Of a DNA stretch of 64,000 nt, positions 54,404 to 63,874 are shown in pieces (the stretch's first letter is position 1; each line of letters opens with the position of its first letter). The stretch lies in contig NZ_CP012673.1 in NCBI RefSeq assembly GCF_002950945.1, positions 11,360,501 to 11,424,500 of the forward strand, written 5' to 3'. This DNA comes from Sorangium cellulosum. Its GTDB lineage: Bacteria > Myxococcota_A > Polyangia > Polyangiales > Polyangiaceae. The translations under genes were made by a program, and so were the position numbers. The notes under the pieces were generated by a model. The model made no database searches, was not told where the DNA came from, and saw nothing but the letters and a program-made list of their open reading frames with translations.

Positions 54404-55411
54404 ATGGCTTCGAGCACTCGATGGCTCCGGTGCGCGCCGGCCCTCTCGCTCGGCGCGCTTCTCGCGGTCGCGGCGCCGCAGGCCGAGGCGCAGGGCCAGC
54501 CGCCGCCCTCCGCGGAGGGGCCGGCGCCCGCCGCGGAGCCTGCGCCGGCGCCCGCGCCGGCCCCACGGAGCCCCGCCGCGCCCCCGCGGCCGCCCGGGCC
54601 GCCGGGCCCGCGCGCGCAGGCCGGCGCCAGCCTGCGATGGGACGAGCGGTATCCGCGCGTCAGCCCGCTCGAGCACGCCGTCGCCGCGGGGCTCGGGGTG
54701 AGCGCGATCCTCGTCGACCAGCTGCCCGTAAGCGACTCCGGCCGCTGGGAGAACGGCTTCGACGAGGGGATCCGCGGCGCGCTCCGCGCCGAGTCGCTCG
54801 CCGGGCGCTCGACCGCGGCCAGCGTCAGCGACGCGCTCTACTACGGGCTGATGCTCTACCCCGTCGTCGTCGACACGGTCGCCGTCGCGGGCTGGAGGAG
54901 CAGCGACGTCGCCTGGCAGATGTTGATGATCAACGCGCAGTCGCTCGCGATCTCGGGCGTCACCTCGATCCTGGTCGAGCGCGCCTCCGGGCGCGAGCGC
55001 CCGTACGTGCGCGAGTGCGCGGCGGACCCGAACTACCACCCGCACTGCGCGGAGGGCCCCGCGAAGCAGAACGTGAGCTTCCCGAGCGGCCACACGCTGA
55101 TGGCCACCACCGGCGCGGGGCTGATCTGCGCCCACCACCTCCACCTCCCGCTCTACGGCGGCGGCTGGCCCGACCACGTGGCCTGCGGCGTCGCCCTGAC
55201 CGCCGCCGGCGTCCAGGCCACGCTCCGGATCACGGCCGACAAGCACTACGCGACCGACGTCCTCGTCAGCGGCGTGCTCGGCCTGGGCGCCGGCTACGCG
55301 CTCCCCCGGCTGCTCCACTACCGCGCCGACCAGGCCGGCGGCGCGCGTGTGGCCGTGATCCCGTACGCGACCGGGACCCAGGCCGGGCTCGCCGGCGTGG
55401 GGATGTTCTGA
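54404..55411 (+). CDS. PAP2-superfamily phosphatase, exported
   Basis: A 335-residue protein: signal peptide (CAPALSLGALLAVAAPQAEA), then an Ala/Pro-rich spacer. A PAP2/haloperoxidase-type domain follows with three phosphatase motifs: RASGRERPYVRECA, KQNVSFPSGHTLMATTGAGL and ITADKHYATDVLVSGVLGLG. Such enzymes remove phosphate from lipid phosphates (PA, undecaprenyl-PP) or other esters. Several weak hydrophobic helices fit a membrane or periplasmic enzyme. The next gene starts 54 bases on. Confidence 0.85.
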   Translation: MASSTRWLRCAPALSLGALLAVAAPQAEAQGQPPPSAEGPAPAAEPAPAPAPAPRSPAAPPRPPGPPGPRAQAGASLRWDERYPRVSPLEHAVAAGLGVSAILVDQLPVSDSGRWENGFDEGIRGALRAESLAGRSTAASVSDALYYGLMLYPVVVDTVAVAGWRSSDVAWQMLMINAQSLAISGVTSILVERASGRERPYVRECAADPNYHPHCAEGPAKQNVSFPSGHTLMATTGAGLICAHHLHLPLYGGGWPDHVACGVALTAAGVQATLRITADKHYATDVLVSGVLGLGAGYALPRLLHYRADQAGGARVAVIPYATGTQAGLAGVGMF

Positions 55412-55464
55412 TGACAGCCCGCCGCTCCTGCCAGGGCGCGCCAGAGTGCGGTAGGAGGGCCTTC

Positions 55465-56748
55465 ATGAGCGACACGGACCGGCTGGATCCCGGGAGCATG
55501 GCGAGCGTGTTCCGGGAGGCGCTGCGCCGCGGGATGGATGTGGAGCCCGCGGCGCTGTTCCACGATCTCGGGCGCATGCGGTCGCGGATCGCGCGCATCC
55601 ACGCGGCGTTCCCGCCCGGCGCCCTCCACACGGTCGCCATCAAGGCGAACCCCCTCGTGGAGGTCCTCCGCGCGGCGGTCGACTGCGGCGCCGGGCTCGA
55701 GGCCGCGTCGATCGAGGAGGTGAAGCTCGCGCTGGCGGCCGGGTGCCCCCCCGACCACGTCGTCTACGACTCGCCCGCGAAGACCCGCGCCGAGATCGCG
55801 GAGGCCCTGCGCCTCGGCGTCCGGCTGAACGCCGACAACCTCGACGAGCTCGGGCGCATCGACGAGCTCGTCCGGCCCGGCGCGGCGCCGGGCCGCATCG
55901 GGCTGCGCATCAACCCGCAGATCGGGGCCGCCAGCATCGCGATCACCAGCGTCGCGGACCGGCGCTCCAAGTTCGGGGTCCCCCTCGAGCAGGAAGGCGC
56001 GGTGTGCGCCGCCTTCGCGCGGTACCCCTGGCTCGCCGGCCTGCACGTCCACGTCGGCTCGCAGGGCTGCGGGCTCGCGCTCCTGGTCGAGGGGATCCGC
56101 CGCGTCGAGGCGCTGCGCCAGGAGATCCGCCGCGCGCTCGGGCAAGGCGCGGCCGGCACCCTGGACATCGGCGGCGGGCTGCCGGTCGCTTACCGGAGCA
56201 CCGACCGCCCTCCCCTGCTCGAGGACTACGCGGCCGCGCTGCGGCGCGAGGTCCCGACGCTGTTCGAGGCGGGGACCACGCTGATCACCGAGCTCGGCCG
56301 CTGGGTCCAGGCCGGCTGCGGCTTCGCGGTCTCGCGCGTGGAGTACGTGAAGGCGGACTCGGCCGGGCGCACCGCGATCCTGCACCTCGGGGCCGACTTC
56401 CTGCTGCGCCGCGCGTACCACCCGGAGGACTGGCACCACGACTTCGTGGCGCTCGACCCCGACGCCGCGCCGAAGGAGGGGCCGCTCTCGCCGTGTACAC
56501 TCGCGGGGCCGCTCTGCTTCGGCGGCGACGTGCTGGCCCGCGACTTGCTGTTACCAGACCTGTCGCCCGGGGATCTCGTGCTCGTCCGCGACACGGGCGC
56601 GTATACTCTGAGCATGTGGTCCCGCCACTGCAGCCGCGGCATCCCGGCCGTGCTCGGCGTCGACGCCGGCGACCTCCGGGTGCTGCGCGAGCGCGAGCGG
56701 CCCGAGGACGTCGTCGCGTTCTGGAGCCGCGGCCGTGGTCAGCCATGA
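55465..56748 (+). CDS. PLP-dependent decarboxylase, diaminopimelate/ornithine decarboxylase (fold type III) family
   Basis: A 427-residue enzyme. PLP-Lys60 in TVAIKANPLVEVLRAAVD, then CGAGLEAASIEEVKLALAAG, RIGLRINPQIGAAS, GLHVHVGSQGC with the stacking His, TLDIGGGLPV and TELGRWVQAGCG. The C-terminal Cys/Asp of the partner active site is GPLCFGGDVLARD. The second Cys-containing motif and Arg placement favour an amino-acid (diaminopimelate-like) substrate, but housekeeping LysA usually has tighter motifs, so a secondary role is possible. A TAGGAGGG site precedes ATG 55465. Confidence 0.88.
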   Translation: MSDTDRLDPGSMASVFREALRRGMDVEPAALFHDLGRMRSRIARIHAAFPPGALHTVAIKANPLVEVLRAAVDCGAGLEAASIEEVKLALAAGCPPDHVVYDSPAKTRAEIAEALRLGVRLNADNLDELGRIDELVRPGAAPGRIGLRINPQIGAASIAITSVADRRSKFGVPLEQEGAVCAAFARYPWLAGLHVHVGSQGCGLALLVEGIRRVEALRQEIRRALGQGAAGTLDIGGGLPVAYRSTDRPPLLEDYAAALRREVPTLFEAGTTLITELGRWVQAGCGFAVSRVEYVKADSAGRTAILHLGADFLLRRAYHPEDWHHDFVALDPDAAPKEGPLSPCTLAGPLCFGGDVLARDLLLPDLSPGDLVLVRDTGAYTLSMWSRHCSRGIPAVLGVDAGDLRVLRERERPEDVVAFWSRGRGQP

Positions 56749-56842
56749 GGCCGCTGCGCGGCGTCCACGCGGCTGTTGCCGGGCGAGCGGACCATGGTGA
56801 AAGCTCTCAGCAGCGAGCGGAGCGAACGGTGAAGGAGCAGCG

Positions 56843-58789
56843 ATGAGATCGACTGGAACGTCCAGGACCTTCGGGCGGTGGGCGCGAACGTGGCAGGTCG
56901 CCCTGCTCGGCGCCACGCTGGTCGTGCCGCCGGTTGTGAGCGTGAGCTGCGGTGGGGACGACGAGGTGACCCCCGGCGACGCCGCGGGCGGCGGCGGAGA
57001 CGGCGGCGGCGCGACCGGATCGGGCGGCGCCACCGGCTCCGGCGGCGCCACCGGCTCCGGCGGCGCCACCGGCTCCGGTGGTGCGACCGGCTCCGGCGGC
57101 GCCACCGGCTCGGGCGGCGATGGCGGCTCGGGCGGCGACGGCGGCTCGGGCGGCGACGGCGGCGCAGGCGGCGGCGAGGACACCGTGCAGGTGCAGGTCC
57201 TCGCCTTCAACGACTTCCACGGCAACCTCGAGCCTCCCGCCGGCAGCGGCGGCAGGATCAGGATGCCCGACGCGACGCAGGTGGACGCGGGCGGCGTCGC
57301 GTTCTTCGCCTCGCACCTCGCCGCGCTCCGCGCCACGAACCCGAACACCGTGGTGGTCTCGGCCGGCGATCTCATCGGCGCGAGCCCGCTCGTCTCGGCG
57401 CTGTTCCACGACGAGCCCACGATCGAGGCCATGAACCTGGTCGGCCTCGACATCAACGCGGTCGGCAACCACGAGTTCGACAAGGGCACCGCCGAGCTCC
57501 TCCGGATGCAATATGGCGGGTGCAGCCCGAGCGACGGCTGCACGGACGGCACCTTCTTCGGCGGCGCGAGCTTCAAGTTCCTCGCCGCCAACGTCGTCGT
57601 GGACACGACGAGCGGCAGGACGCTCTTCCCGCGCTACGACATCCGCGAGTTCGACGGCGTGAAGGTCGCCTTCATCGGCATGACGCTCGAGGACACGCCG
57701 TCGATCGTGACCCCGATCGGCGTCGCGGGCCTCTCGTTCATGGACGAGGTCGACACGGTGAACGCCATCGTCCCGGAGCTCCAGGCGCAGGGCATCGAGG
57801 CCATCGTGGTGGTGATCCACGAGGGCGGGCTCCCGACTGGCCACTACAACGAGTGCCCGGGCATCTCCGGCCCCATCGTCGACATCGCGGAGGGCCTCGA
57901 CCCCGCGGTCGATGTCATCGCCAGCGGGCATACACACCAGGCGTACAATTGCATCATCGGTGAAAAGATCGTGACGAGCGCGGCGTCGGCCGGCCGGCTG
58001 ATCACCGACATCGATCTGGAGATCAGCCGGAGCACGGGCGAGGTGACGGCGAAGACGGCGAACAACGTCGTCGTCACGCGCGAGGCGCCCGACACCGGGC
58101 TGGACGCGCTCGTGACCCGTTATCAGGGCCTCGCGGCGCCGCTGGCGAACGTCGAGATCGGCACGATCACGGCGACGCTCGATCGCTCCGTCCCCCCCAT
58201 GGGCGCCGGGCTGTTCGCGATGGGCGCGGTGATCGCCGACTCCCAGCTCGCCGCCACGCGCCCGGCGAGCTTCGGCGGGGCGCAGGTCGCGTTCATGAAC
58301 CCGGGCGGCGTGCGCGCCGATCTGGGGTACGCGGCGTCCGGCGCGGAGACCACGGACGGGGTGGTCACGTTCGGCGAGATGTTCACCGTCCAGCCGTTCG
58401 GCAACAGCCTGGTCGTGATGACCCTCAAGGGCGAGCAGATCGACAGGCTGCTGGAGCAGCAGTTCTACGTGGACGCGATGGGCGTCCCGCGGAGCCGGAT
58501 CCTCCAGGTCTCGGAGGGCTTCACGTACACCTACAGCCAGAGCGCGCCCGTCGGCGAGAAGGTCGACATGGCGTCGATCCAGATCAACGGCGTTCCCATC
58601 GAGGCCACGCAGACGTACCGGGTCACCGTGAACAGCTTCCTGGCGAGCGGCGGCGACAGCTTCTCGGTGCTCGTCGAGGGCACCGATCGCCTGGGCGGCG
58701 CGCTGGATCTCGACGCCATGCGGGACTACTTCGCGCAGCACTCGCCCGTCCCGCCGCCCGCGCTCGACCGGATCACCATCGTGCCCTGA
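56843..58789 (+). CDS. 5'-nucleotidase/UshA-type metallophosphatase lipoprotein
   Basis: A 648-residue protein. Leader (WQVALLGATLVVPPVVSVSC) with a Cys at the end, then ~80 residues of GSGGAT and GGDGGS repeats. A calcineurin-like metallophosphatase follows: LAFNDFHGNLE, VVSAGDLIGASP, AVGNHEFDKG, VVVIHEGG and VIASGHTHQAYN. Its 5'-nucleotidase C-terminal domain has VAFMNPGGVRADLGYAA and YRVTVNSFLASGGDSF. Members hydrolyse extracellular nucleotides, so it may scavenge phosphate or nucleosides. The linker DNA is a set of 18-base repeats. GAAGGAG precedes the ATG. Confidence 0.9.
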   Translation: MRSTGTSRTFGRWARTWQVALLGATLVVPPVVSVSCGGDDEVTPGDAAGGGGDGGGATGSGGATGSGGATGSGGATGSGGATGSGGATGSGGDGGSGGDGGSGGDGGAGGGEDTVQVQVLAFNDFHGNLEPPAGSGGRIRMPDATQVDAGGVAFFASHLAALRATNPNTVVVSAGDLIGASPLVSALFHDEPTIEAMNLVGLDINAVGNHEFDKGTAELLRMQYGGCSPSDGCTDGTFFGGASFKFLAANVVVDTTSGRTLFPRYDIREFDGVKVAFIGMTLEDTPSIVTPIGVAGLSFMDEVDTVNAIVPELQAQGIEAIVVVIHEGGLPTGHYNECPGISGPIVDIAEGLDPAVDVIASGHTHQAYNCIIGEKIVTSAASAGRLITDIDLEISRSTGEVTAKTANNVVVTREAPDTGLDALVTRYQGLAAPLANVEIGTITATLDRSVPPMGAGLFAMGAVIADSQLAATRPASFGGAQVAFMNPGGVRADLGYAASGAETTDGVVTFGEMFTVQPFGNSLVVMTLKGEQIDRLLEQQFYVDAMGVPRSRILQVSEGFTYTYSQSAPVGEKVDMASIQINGVPIEATQTYRVTVNSFLASGGDSFSVLVEGTDRLGGALDLDAMRDYFAQHSPVPPPALDRITIVP

Positions 58790-58851
58790 GCGGGCGCGGC
58801 GCGCCCGGCCGGCCCCTCTCCGTCTCCTCGGCCGAGGTGTGTACGCCTTGA

Positions 58852-59733
58852 TCAGGAAGCCCCGGTGATCTCTGCCATGCTCGACGCGAAGTTGTCTCGC
58901 GGGAGGAGGCCCAGCACGCGCTGAGCCTTCTCGGTCGAGAAGCTCCCCCGGAAGCTCATGAACGCAGGCACCTGCTCCGCCGTGGCGGCGGGCAGCGCGC
59001 CGGCGCTGAAGAAGGCGGTGTACTCGCGCCAGCGAAAGTGGCCGTCGAGGATGTTGAACGCCTGCCCCACCGCCTCGCCGACGCGCAGGGAGCGGACCAC
59101 GGCCTCGACCAGGGTGCTGACGTGGAGATAGCCCATCGTGGCCTCCCCGCCGTCCACGAGCGGGAACTGACCGGCCGCGACGCTCCGGGGGACGACGCTG
59201 CCCCAGAAGGACGTGGGGTGTACGCCGAAGATGACCGCGGGGCGGAGGACGACGGTGGGGAGGCCGCGGGCCGCCACCGCGGACAGCGCCTGCTCCCCTT
59301 CGGCCTTGCTCACCGCGTAGGTGTCGCCCTCGGTCACCAGCGGCGCGGCCTCGTCCAGCACGCCGCCTCCGTTCCTGAGCTGGTACGCGGCGATCGTGGA
59401 GACGTGCACGAAGCGCTCGCAGCCGGCGGCCAGCGCGGCCTCGGCGAGGCCCGCGGTCGCCTCCACGTTCACCTGCCGGGCCTCGTCCAGGCCCGACGAG
59501 AGCGACGCCGCGTTATGCACCACGAAATGTGCGCCCCGCACGGCCTCCTCCCGAGCGCGCTTCTCCGTGATCTCCCCCAGCATCGTCTCGGCGCCCATCG
59601 CCTCGAGCTCCGCCTGCGCGTCGGGGCGCCGCACGAGGGCGCGGACCCGCATGCCCTCCTCGCACAGGCGCTTCACGACGTAGTGTCCGACGAACCCGTT
59701 TGCACCCGTGACGAGGACGACCTTGCCTTGCAT
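58852..59733 (-). CDS. NAD-dependent epimerase/dehydratase (extended SDR)
   Basis: A 293-residue protein: NAD-binding VLVTGANGFVGHYVVKRL, FVVHNAASLS, FVHVSTIAAYQ and the catalytic pair as YAVSKAEGEQ (Tyr-x3-Lys) with LRPAVIFGVHP after it. This matches extended SDRs of the 3-beta-hydroxysteroid dehydrogenase/dihydroflavonol reductase type. Substrate unknown. ATG start; standard length. Confidence 0.9.
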   Translation of the reverse strand: MQGKVVLVTGANGFVGHYVVKRLCEEGMRVRALVRRPDAQAELEAMGAETMLGEITEKRAREEAVRGAHFVVHNAASLSSGLDEARQVNVEATAGLAEAALAAGCERFVHVSTIAAYQLRNGGGVLDEAAPLVTEGDTYAVSKAEGEQALSAVAARGLPTVVLRPAVIFGVHPTSFWGSVVPRSVAAGQFPLVDGGEATMGYLHVSTLVEAVVRSLRVGEAVGQAFNILDGHFRWREYTAFFSAGALPAATAEQVPAFMSFRGSFSTEKAQRVLGLLPRDNFASSMAEITGAS

Positions 59734-59907
59734 CGCCGTGTGGACCTCCAGGCGCTCGAGATCAGGATGGCGCCTGGCAGCTGTCTACTCCGGCCAGGTC
59801 ACCGCGTCACGTCCGGGCCGGATCGCAGCGCGTCGCGCGGTGTGGGGATGAATCGACGCCACCTCCCTGTAAGGAGAGGATGCCACCTCGACGGGAAGGT
59901 GCGGGGC

Positions 59908-61065
59908 TCACTCACCGCGATCGAGGAAGTCCATCAGCCAGGCCATGGCTGGCCGCATGGTGCCGTCCGGGTACATGAGGCCCGTGTTGCTCCGCCACGT
60001 GGAGCCGACGACGTACCCCCAGAAGGTGATGCCTTTGACGGCGCTGTGATCATAGAACATCGTGAACTGCTCCTCCATCACCCTGCGCTGCTCGTCATCG
60101 TCCGCGAGGTCGATGTCGTACTCGGTGATGTACACGGGCAGGCCCGCCGCGGCGAGCCTGTCGATGTAGCCCTTCACGGTGTCGGTATCGAACCTGTACG
60201 CGTCGTGGGCCTCGGCGCCGAGGCCGTCGATCGGGGCGCCCGCGTCGAGCACCACCTTGACGATCTCGACGAAGCGGTTGTGATCGGTCTCGTACTCGAG
60301 GGTGTTGTAGTCGTTGAGGATCAAGGTCGCGTCCGGGCAGAACTCGCGAGCCCACTTGAAGGAGTTGACGATCCAGTCATAGCCGCTCTCGCCGTCGCCC
60401 CCGATGGCGTTCTTGAAGGACGGCGTGGTGTGGGGCGGCGGCTCGTTGACGACGATGATGTACTTCGTCTCGGGATACCGCTGGCAGAACGCCTGCATCC
60501 AGTCCCTCACGGCTTGCCGCAGCTCGTCCGCGGGGAGGCTCCCGATCCAGGACGAGCTCGTGGCACCCCACACGAAGGCGTGCTGCATGAAGGGGATGTT
60601 GTTGGCCTGCGCGTACTCGTAGATCGGGTCGAGCCTGCTCCAGTCGCGAACGCCTCGGGACCTCTCGACGGAGGTCCACCTGCCCTCGATCTCTGGCGTG
60701 ATCTGGCTCCAGTACCGGTTGAAGCCGTCGCGCACGGCGAGGTCTGTCGTGGTGCTGCCGACGAACTTGCCGGCGCCCGTGCTGCTCGACCCCCCCACCC
60801 CCGAGCTGGAACCGTCAACCCCGGAGCCGCCGTCGCCGGAGCTCCCCGCACCAGCGCCCGCGCCGCCCGTGCCGGCTCCGCCGGCGCCCGTCGGGCCGGC
60901 GCTGCCGCCGTGGCCGCCCGCTCCCGTCGAGGCCCCCGCGCTCGACGAGTTACCCGGGCCGCTCTCGGCCACGTCCACCATGGGAGAGCAGCCAGAGAGG
61001 GCCGCTACCCCGAGCGCGATCCAGGCCGTGCCGCATGGCCATCGAGAAGAACGGTTCTTGTTCAT
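59908..61065 (-). CDS. GH10 endo-1,4-beta-xylanase-like lipoprotein
   Basis: A 385-residue protein: leader GTAWIALGVAALSGCSPM with lipobox LSGC, then ~80 residues of Gly/Ser/Thr/Ala tether. A GH10 barrel follows, with the acid/base Glu208 in IIVVNEPPPH and the nucleophile Glu315 in VYITEYDIDLAD, plus the substrate-site blocks NNIPFMQHAFVWGA, LILNDYNTLEYE and ITFWGYVVGS. It should hydrolyse xylan, anchored to the cell surface. Fits a polymer-degrading lifestyle. The barrel is somewhat short, about 280 residues. Confidence 0.9.
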   Translation of the reverse strand: MNKNRSSRWPCGTAWIALGVAALSGCSPMVDVAESGPGNSSSAGASTGAGGHGGSAGPTGAGGAGTGGAGAGAGSSGDGGSGVDGSSSGVGGSSSTGAGKFVGSTTTDLAVRDGFNRYWSQITPEIEGRWTSVERSRGVRDWSRLDPIYEYAQANNIPFMQHAFVWGATSSSWIGSLPADELRQAVRDWMQAFCQRYPETKYIIVVNEPPPHTTPSFKNAIGGDGESGYDWIVNSFKWAREFCPDATLILNDYNTLEYETDHNRFVEIVKVVLDAGAPIDGLGAEAHDAYRFDTDTVKGYIDRLAAAGLPVYITEYDIDLADDDEQRRVMEEQFTMFYDHSAVKGITFWGYVVGSTWRSNTGLMYPDGTMRPAMAWLMDFLDRGE

Positions 61066-61115
61066 GCCTCTACCCGCAAGCTGGAGGATCGGCACGGTGC
61101 GCCACATCACGCGCC

Positions 61116-61631
61116 CTACTTCCTCTCGAACGAGTCCTCATGGCTCATGGTCACGTCCTCCAGCGTCAGAGAGGACATGACGCTCTCGTAGCTCCTGAGC
61201 AGCATCCGAGCCGAAACAGCGTCTGCGGGATCTCCCACCAGGAGGTCCTTGCCGGCTTCGTCCCATACGTCCGGACCTCGATCCGAGGCCACCGGGATGC
61301 TCCTCTGCCGTCGGTCGTACTTGACCCGCTCCAGCTTCGTGTTCGGCACCCTGACCCGCTCCAGATCGACCTTCAGGCTCGATATCGCCCTGTAGAAGCG
61401 CCCCGAGAAGCACCGCTGGGCCTGGCACATGGTCCTGACCACCTCGTACGCCCCCAGCGTCCACAGCCACATCAGATCCGAAGCGCGCGTCCTCGCCTCG
61501 TGCGAGGAGCCGCCTTCGCTGGAGGCGCACGCATCGAGCCTCTCGGTGATCTCCTTGGCGATCGACAGCAGCACCTCGTGTCGACCGGACAGGTAAATCG
61601 AAAACGCCGCCAGCGGATGCTGCGTGGCCAT
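61116..61631 (-). CDS. Hypothetical cytoplasmic protein
   Basis: A 171-residue helical protein (SIAKEITERLDACASSEGGS, DLMWLWTLGAYEVVRTMCQA, SSLKVDLERVRVPNTKLERV) without signal or membrane segment. No family recognised. An AAGAGGAAG site precedes the ATG; a GTG three bases upstream is also possible. It precedes the xylanase gene on the same strand by 50 bases. Confidence 0.6.
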   Translation of the reverse strand: MATQHPLAAFSIYLSGRHEVLLSIAKEITERLDACASSEGGSSHEARTRASDLMWLWTLGAYEVVRTMCQAQRCFSGRFYRAISSLKVDLERVRVPNTKLERVKYDRRQRSIPVASDRGPDVWDEAGKDLLVGDPADAVSARMLLRSYESVMSSLTLEDVTMSHEDSFERK

Positions 61632-61798
61632 CACTTCCTCTTCGAGCTCTCAGGAGGGGTTATCCCGAGAGAGGAAACGAACCGCCCCGCGGACGTCAAG
61701 GTCGAAGCCTGGTTCCGCCAGGACGCAAGGCCCCCGGCGAGGGGGGCCGCCCAGCTCGGCAGCCCTCCCACGCCCCCTCGGCGCCCGGTCGCCCCTCG

Positions 61799-63874
61799 CT
61801 ACGGCCGCGGAGGCCACACCATCCGCTGCCCGGCCAGGCCCGCGGGCGTGGGCTGGATGGCAAGCGAGTTCAGGAACGACGCGGCCGCCTGGAACCCGCC
61901 GCTCGCCAGCCTCCTCGGCCACCAGCTCATGCTCAGGTGGATGTGGTGATGGTGGTACGGCCACCCCGCGCCAGAAGCCATCCGGTCGTCGAAGCTCCTG
62001 AGCTCGGCGCGGGTGATCTTCCTCGGATCGCCGGCCGGGAGACGGTACAGCGCGGCCGCGGTCTCCGCGAGGAAAGGCGCGATGACCTCGTCCACGCCGA
62101 TGACCCGCGTGCGCGGCGAGCGGAACAGCCGCGCCATGAAGAACGCCTCGCGCGCGAGGTCGACGATGTGGTTCCGCTTGGCGGCCGACGAGCAGAACCC
62201 GTCCTCGTGCCTCGACCCGTCGCCGCAGATGATCTCCCCGTCGTTCGAGCCGTCCGTCTGGAAGTACGCGATATCGATGTTGCCACCCTGGTCGTGCGTC
62301 GACTCGGGATGGCGCGGGCTGCCGACGTCGTAGCCGGGCGTGGTGCCGTCGATCTGGCAGACGTCGATGAGCGACAGCGGCGTCGTGCCCGGGAACGCCC
62401 GGAGCGTCTCCGAAAGCGCGTCGCGGACGAGCATGATGAGCTCGCGGCGGGCAAACCGGTAGTTGCTGAAGGTCTCCCAGACGTAGCCGCCGCCGACCAC
62501 CGAGTCGTCAGGATCGGGGAACGGGAACGGCAAGAGCCCGCTGCCGCCGTCGCCGAACCCGGCGCACTCGTCGAGCGAGAAGCCGGCGCCCGTGCAGCTC
62601 GGACCGTCGACGTAAGGATACGTCGTGACGTCGAGGCGATAGTTGTTCTGCTGCCCGTCGTGGCCGACCACGCGGACGAAGTACTCGGCGCCGCCACGCT
62701 CGGAGTAGAACCCGTACACCTCCGTGTCCGTCTCCTGATCGCGGTACGAGTACGGATACGCCTCGCCGTAACGCGAGCCGAGAAGCCGCCCCTCGCGGTC
62801 GTACGCCACGAGATCGAGGTCCCCGGCGGCGTTGCGGAACTCGACCCCCACGCGGACGATCGTCCCCTCCGGCACCTCGATCCGGAGCCAGTCCTCGTCC
62901 CCGGCGCACACGGAGAGCCCCTCCGTGACGCCCTCCGGCGCGGTCGCCGCGGACCCGAGATCGTCGTTCGGCTCGAGCGCGTCGCCCTCACCCTCACACC
63001 CGAAGCGACCGCTGCGGCACACGCCCTCCTCGCAAGAGGCGCCTTCCGGGCACCACCCGGACGGCACGTCCGGCGAGCACGCGATCTCGTTCGATACGCA
63101 GATCTCTCCGAGGCACGTCGTGCCGCTCGGGCACGTCGCCGCGGCGTCGCACCCGGCGAAGCAGGCGGACCTGCTCTCGCCCTCGAGCGTGTGGCACACG
63201 TAGCCAGGCCGGCAGTCCAGATCGCTGCCGCAGGTGTTCATGCACACGAACGATCCGTCGGCCGCCGCGGCGAAGCAGCCCGCCTCCAGCCCGCACTGCT
63301 CGTCGCTCGTGCAGTCGAAGGCGAGGCAGTAACCCTCGACCCAGCCGTTCGGCTCCGAGGCGCCCGCGGCGCTGTAGCAGGTCGCGTCGGGCAGCGCGCA
63401 CGCCTCGGGCGCGTCGCAGGCCGCGCCCACGCTCCCGGGAGCGACGGTGTCCTCCGCGCACGCGACGCCGCACGCCTCGCTGCACCCGTCGCCGCGCCGC
63501 GGAGAGCAGAGGCCGTGACGGCTCTCCACGCCCTCGCAGGTCGCGGGATCGTAGAGGGGATAACACACCCCCGTGTCTGCCAGGATATCGGTGTTGAAGC
63601 AGCGGGAGCCGGGCGCGCACCCCTCCTCGGTGTTCGGCGCCGCACACGGCCCCTCCGCGCGCTGCATGCATATCCCGAGCACGCAGAGGGCGGCCTCGCC
63701 GCCGCAGTCCGCGTCGCAGCTGCAGCGCGCCCCGGGCGGCACGGCCTTCGGGCCCGCCCCGCCGCGCTGACCGCTGTCGCCCAGCACCGGCGCCCCCCGG
63801 CCATGATCACACGCGCCCAGAGCGCCCATGAGCGCCGGCACGACCACGAAAAGCCATCTCCAACGTAGAACCAT
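61799..63874 (-). CDS. Cys-rich lipoprotein with PPC-like domain and LAS-type (murein endopeptidase-like) metallopeptidase domain
   Basis: A 691-residue protein: leader WLFVVVPALMGALGACDHG with lipobox LGAC. A Cys-rich region to ~310 has about 40 Cys in pairs (CSCDADCGGEAALCV, CRPGYVCHTLEGES, GTTCLGEICVSNE). A pre-peptidase-C-type domain follows (~320-440; DWLRIEVPEGTIVRVGVEFR, DLDLVAYDREG). The C-terminal domain has zinc-peptidase motifs of LAS/MepA type: THDQGGNIDIAYF (His527, Asp534) and HHHHIHLSM (His644, His646). It probably cuts peptidoglycan or peptides outside the cell. GGGAAG precedes the ATG. Confidence 0.75.
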   Translation of the reverse strand: MVLRWRWLFVVVPALMGALGACDHGRGAPVLGDSGQRGGAGPKAVPPGARCSCDADCGGEAALCVLGICMQRAEGPCAAPNTEEGCAPGSRCFNTDILADTGVCYPLYDPATCEGVESRHGLCSPRRGDGCSEACGVACAEDTVAPGSVGAACDAPEACALPDATCYSAAGASEPNGWVEGYCLAFDCTSDEQCGLEAGCFAAAADGSFVCMNTCGSDLDCRPGYVCHTLEGESRSACFAGCDAAATCPSGTTCLGEICVSNEIACSPDVPSGWCPEGASCEEGVCRSGRFGCEGEGDALEPNDDLGSAATAPEGVTEGLSVCAGDEDWLRIEVPEGTIVRVGVEFRNAAGDLDLVAYDREGRLLGSRYGEAYPYSYRDQETDTEVYGFYSERGGAEYFVRVVGHDGQQNNYRLDVTTYPYVDGPSCTGAGFSLDECAGFGDGGSGLLPFPFPDPDDSVVGGGYVWETFSNYRFARRELIMLVRDALSETLRAFPGTTPLSLIDVCQIDGTTPGYDVGSPRHPESTHDQGGNIDIAYFQTDGSNDGEIICGDGSRHEDGFCSSAAKRNHIVDLAREAFFMARLFRSPRTRVIGVDEVIAPFLAETAAALYRLPAGDPRKITRAELRSFDDRMASGAGWPYHHHHIHLSMSWWPRRLASGGFQAAASFLNSLAIQPTPAGLAGQRMVWPPRP

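Noticed and set aside
56990..57180. Regular 18-base repeats that might suggest a CRISPR or minisatellite
   Set aside because: They encode the GSGGAT linker of the nucleotidase lipoprotein in frame; no unique spacers.
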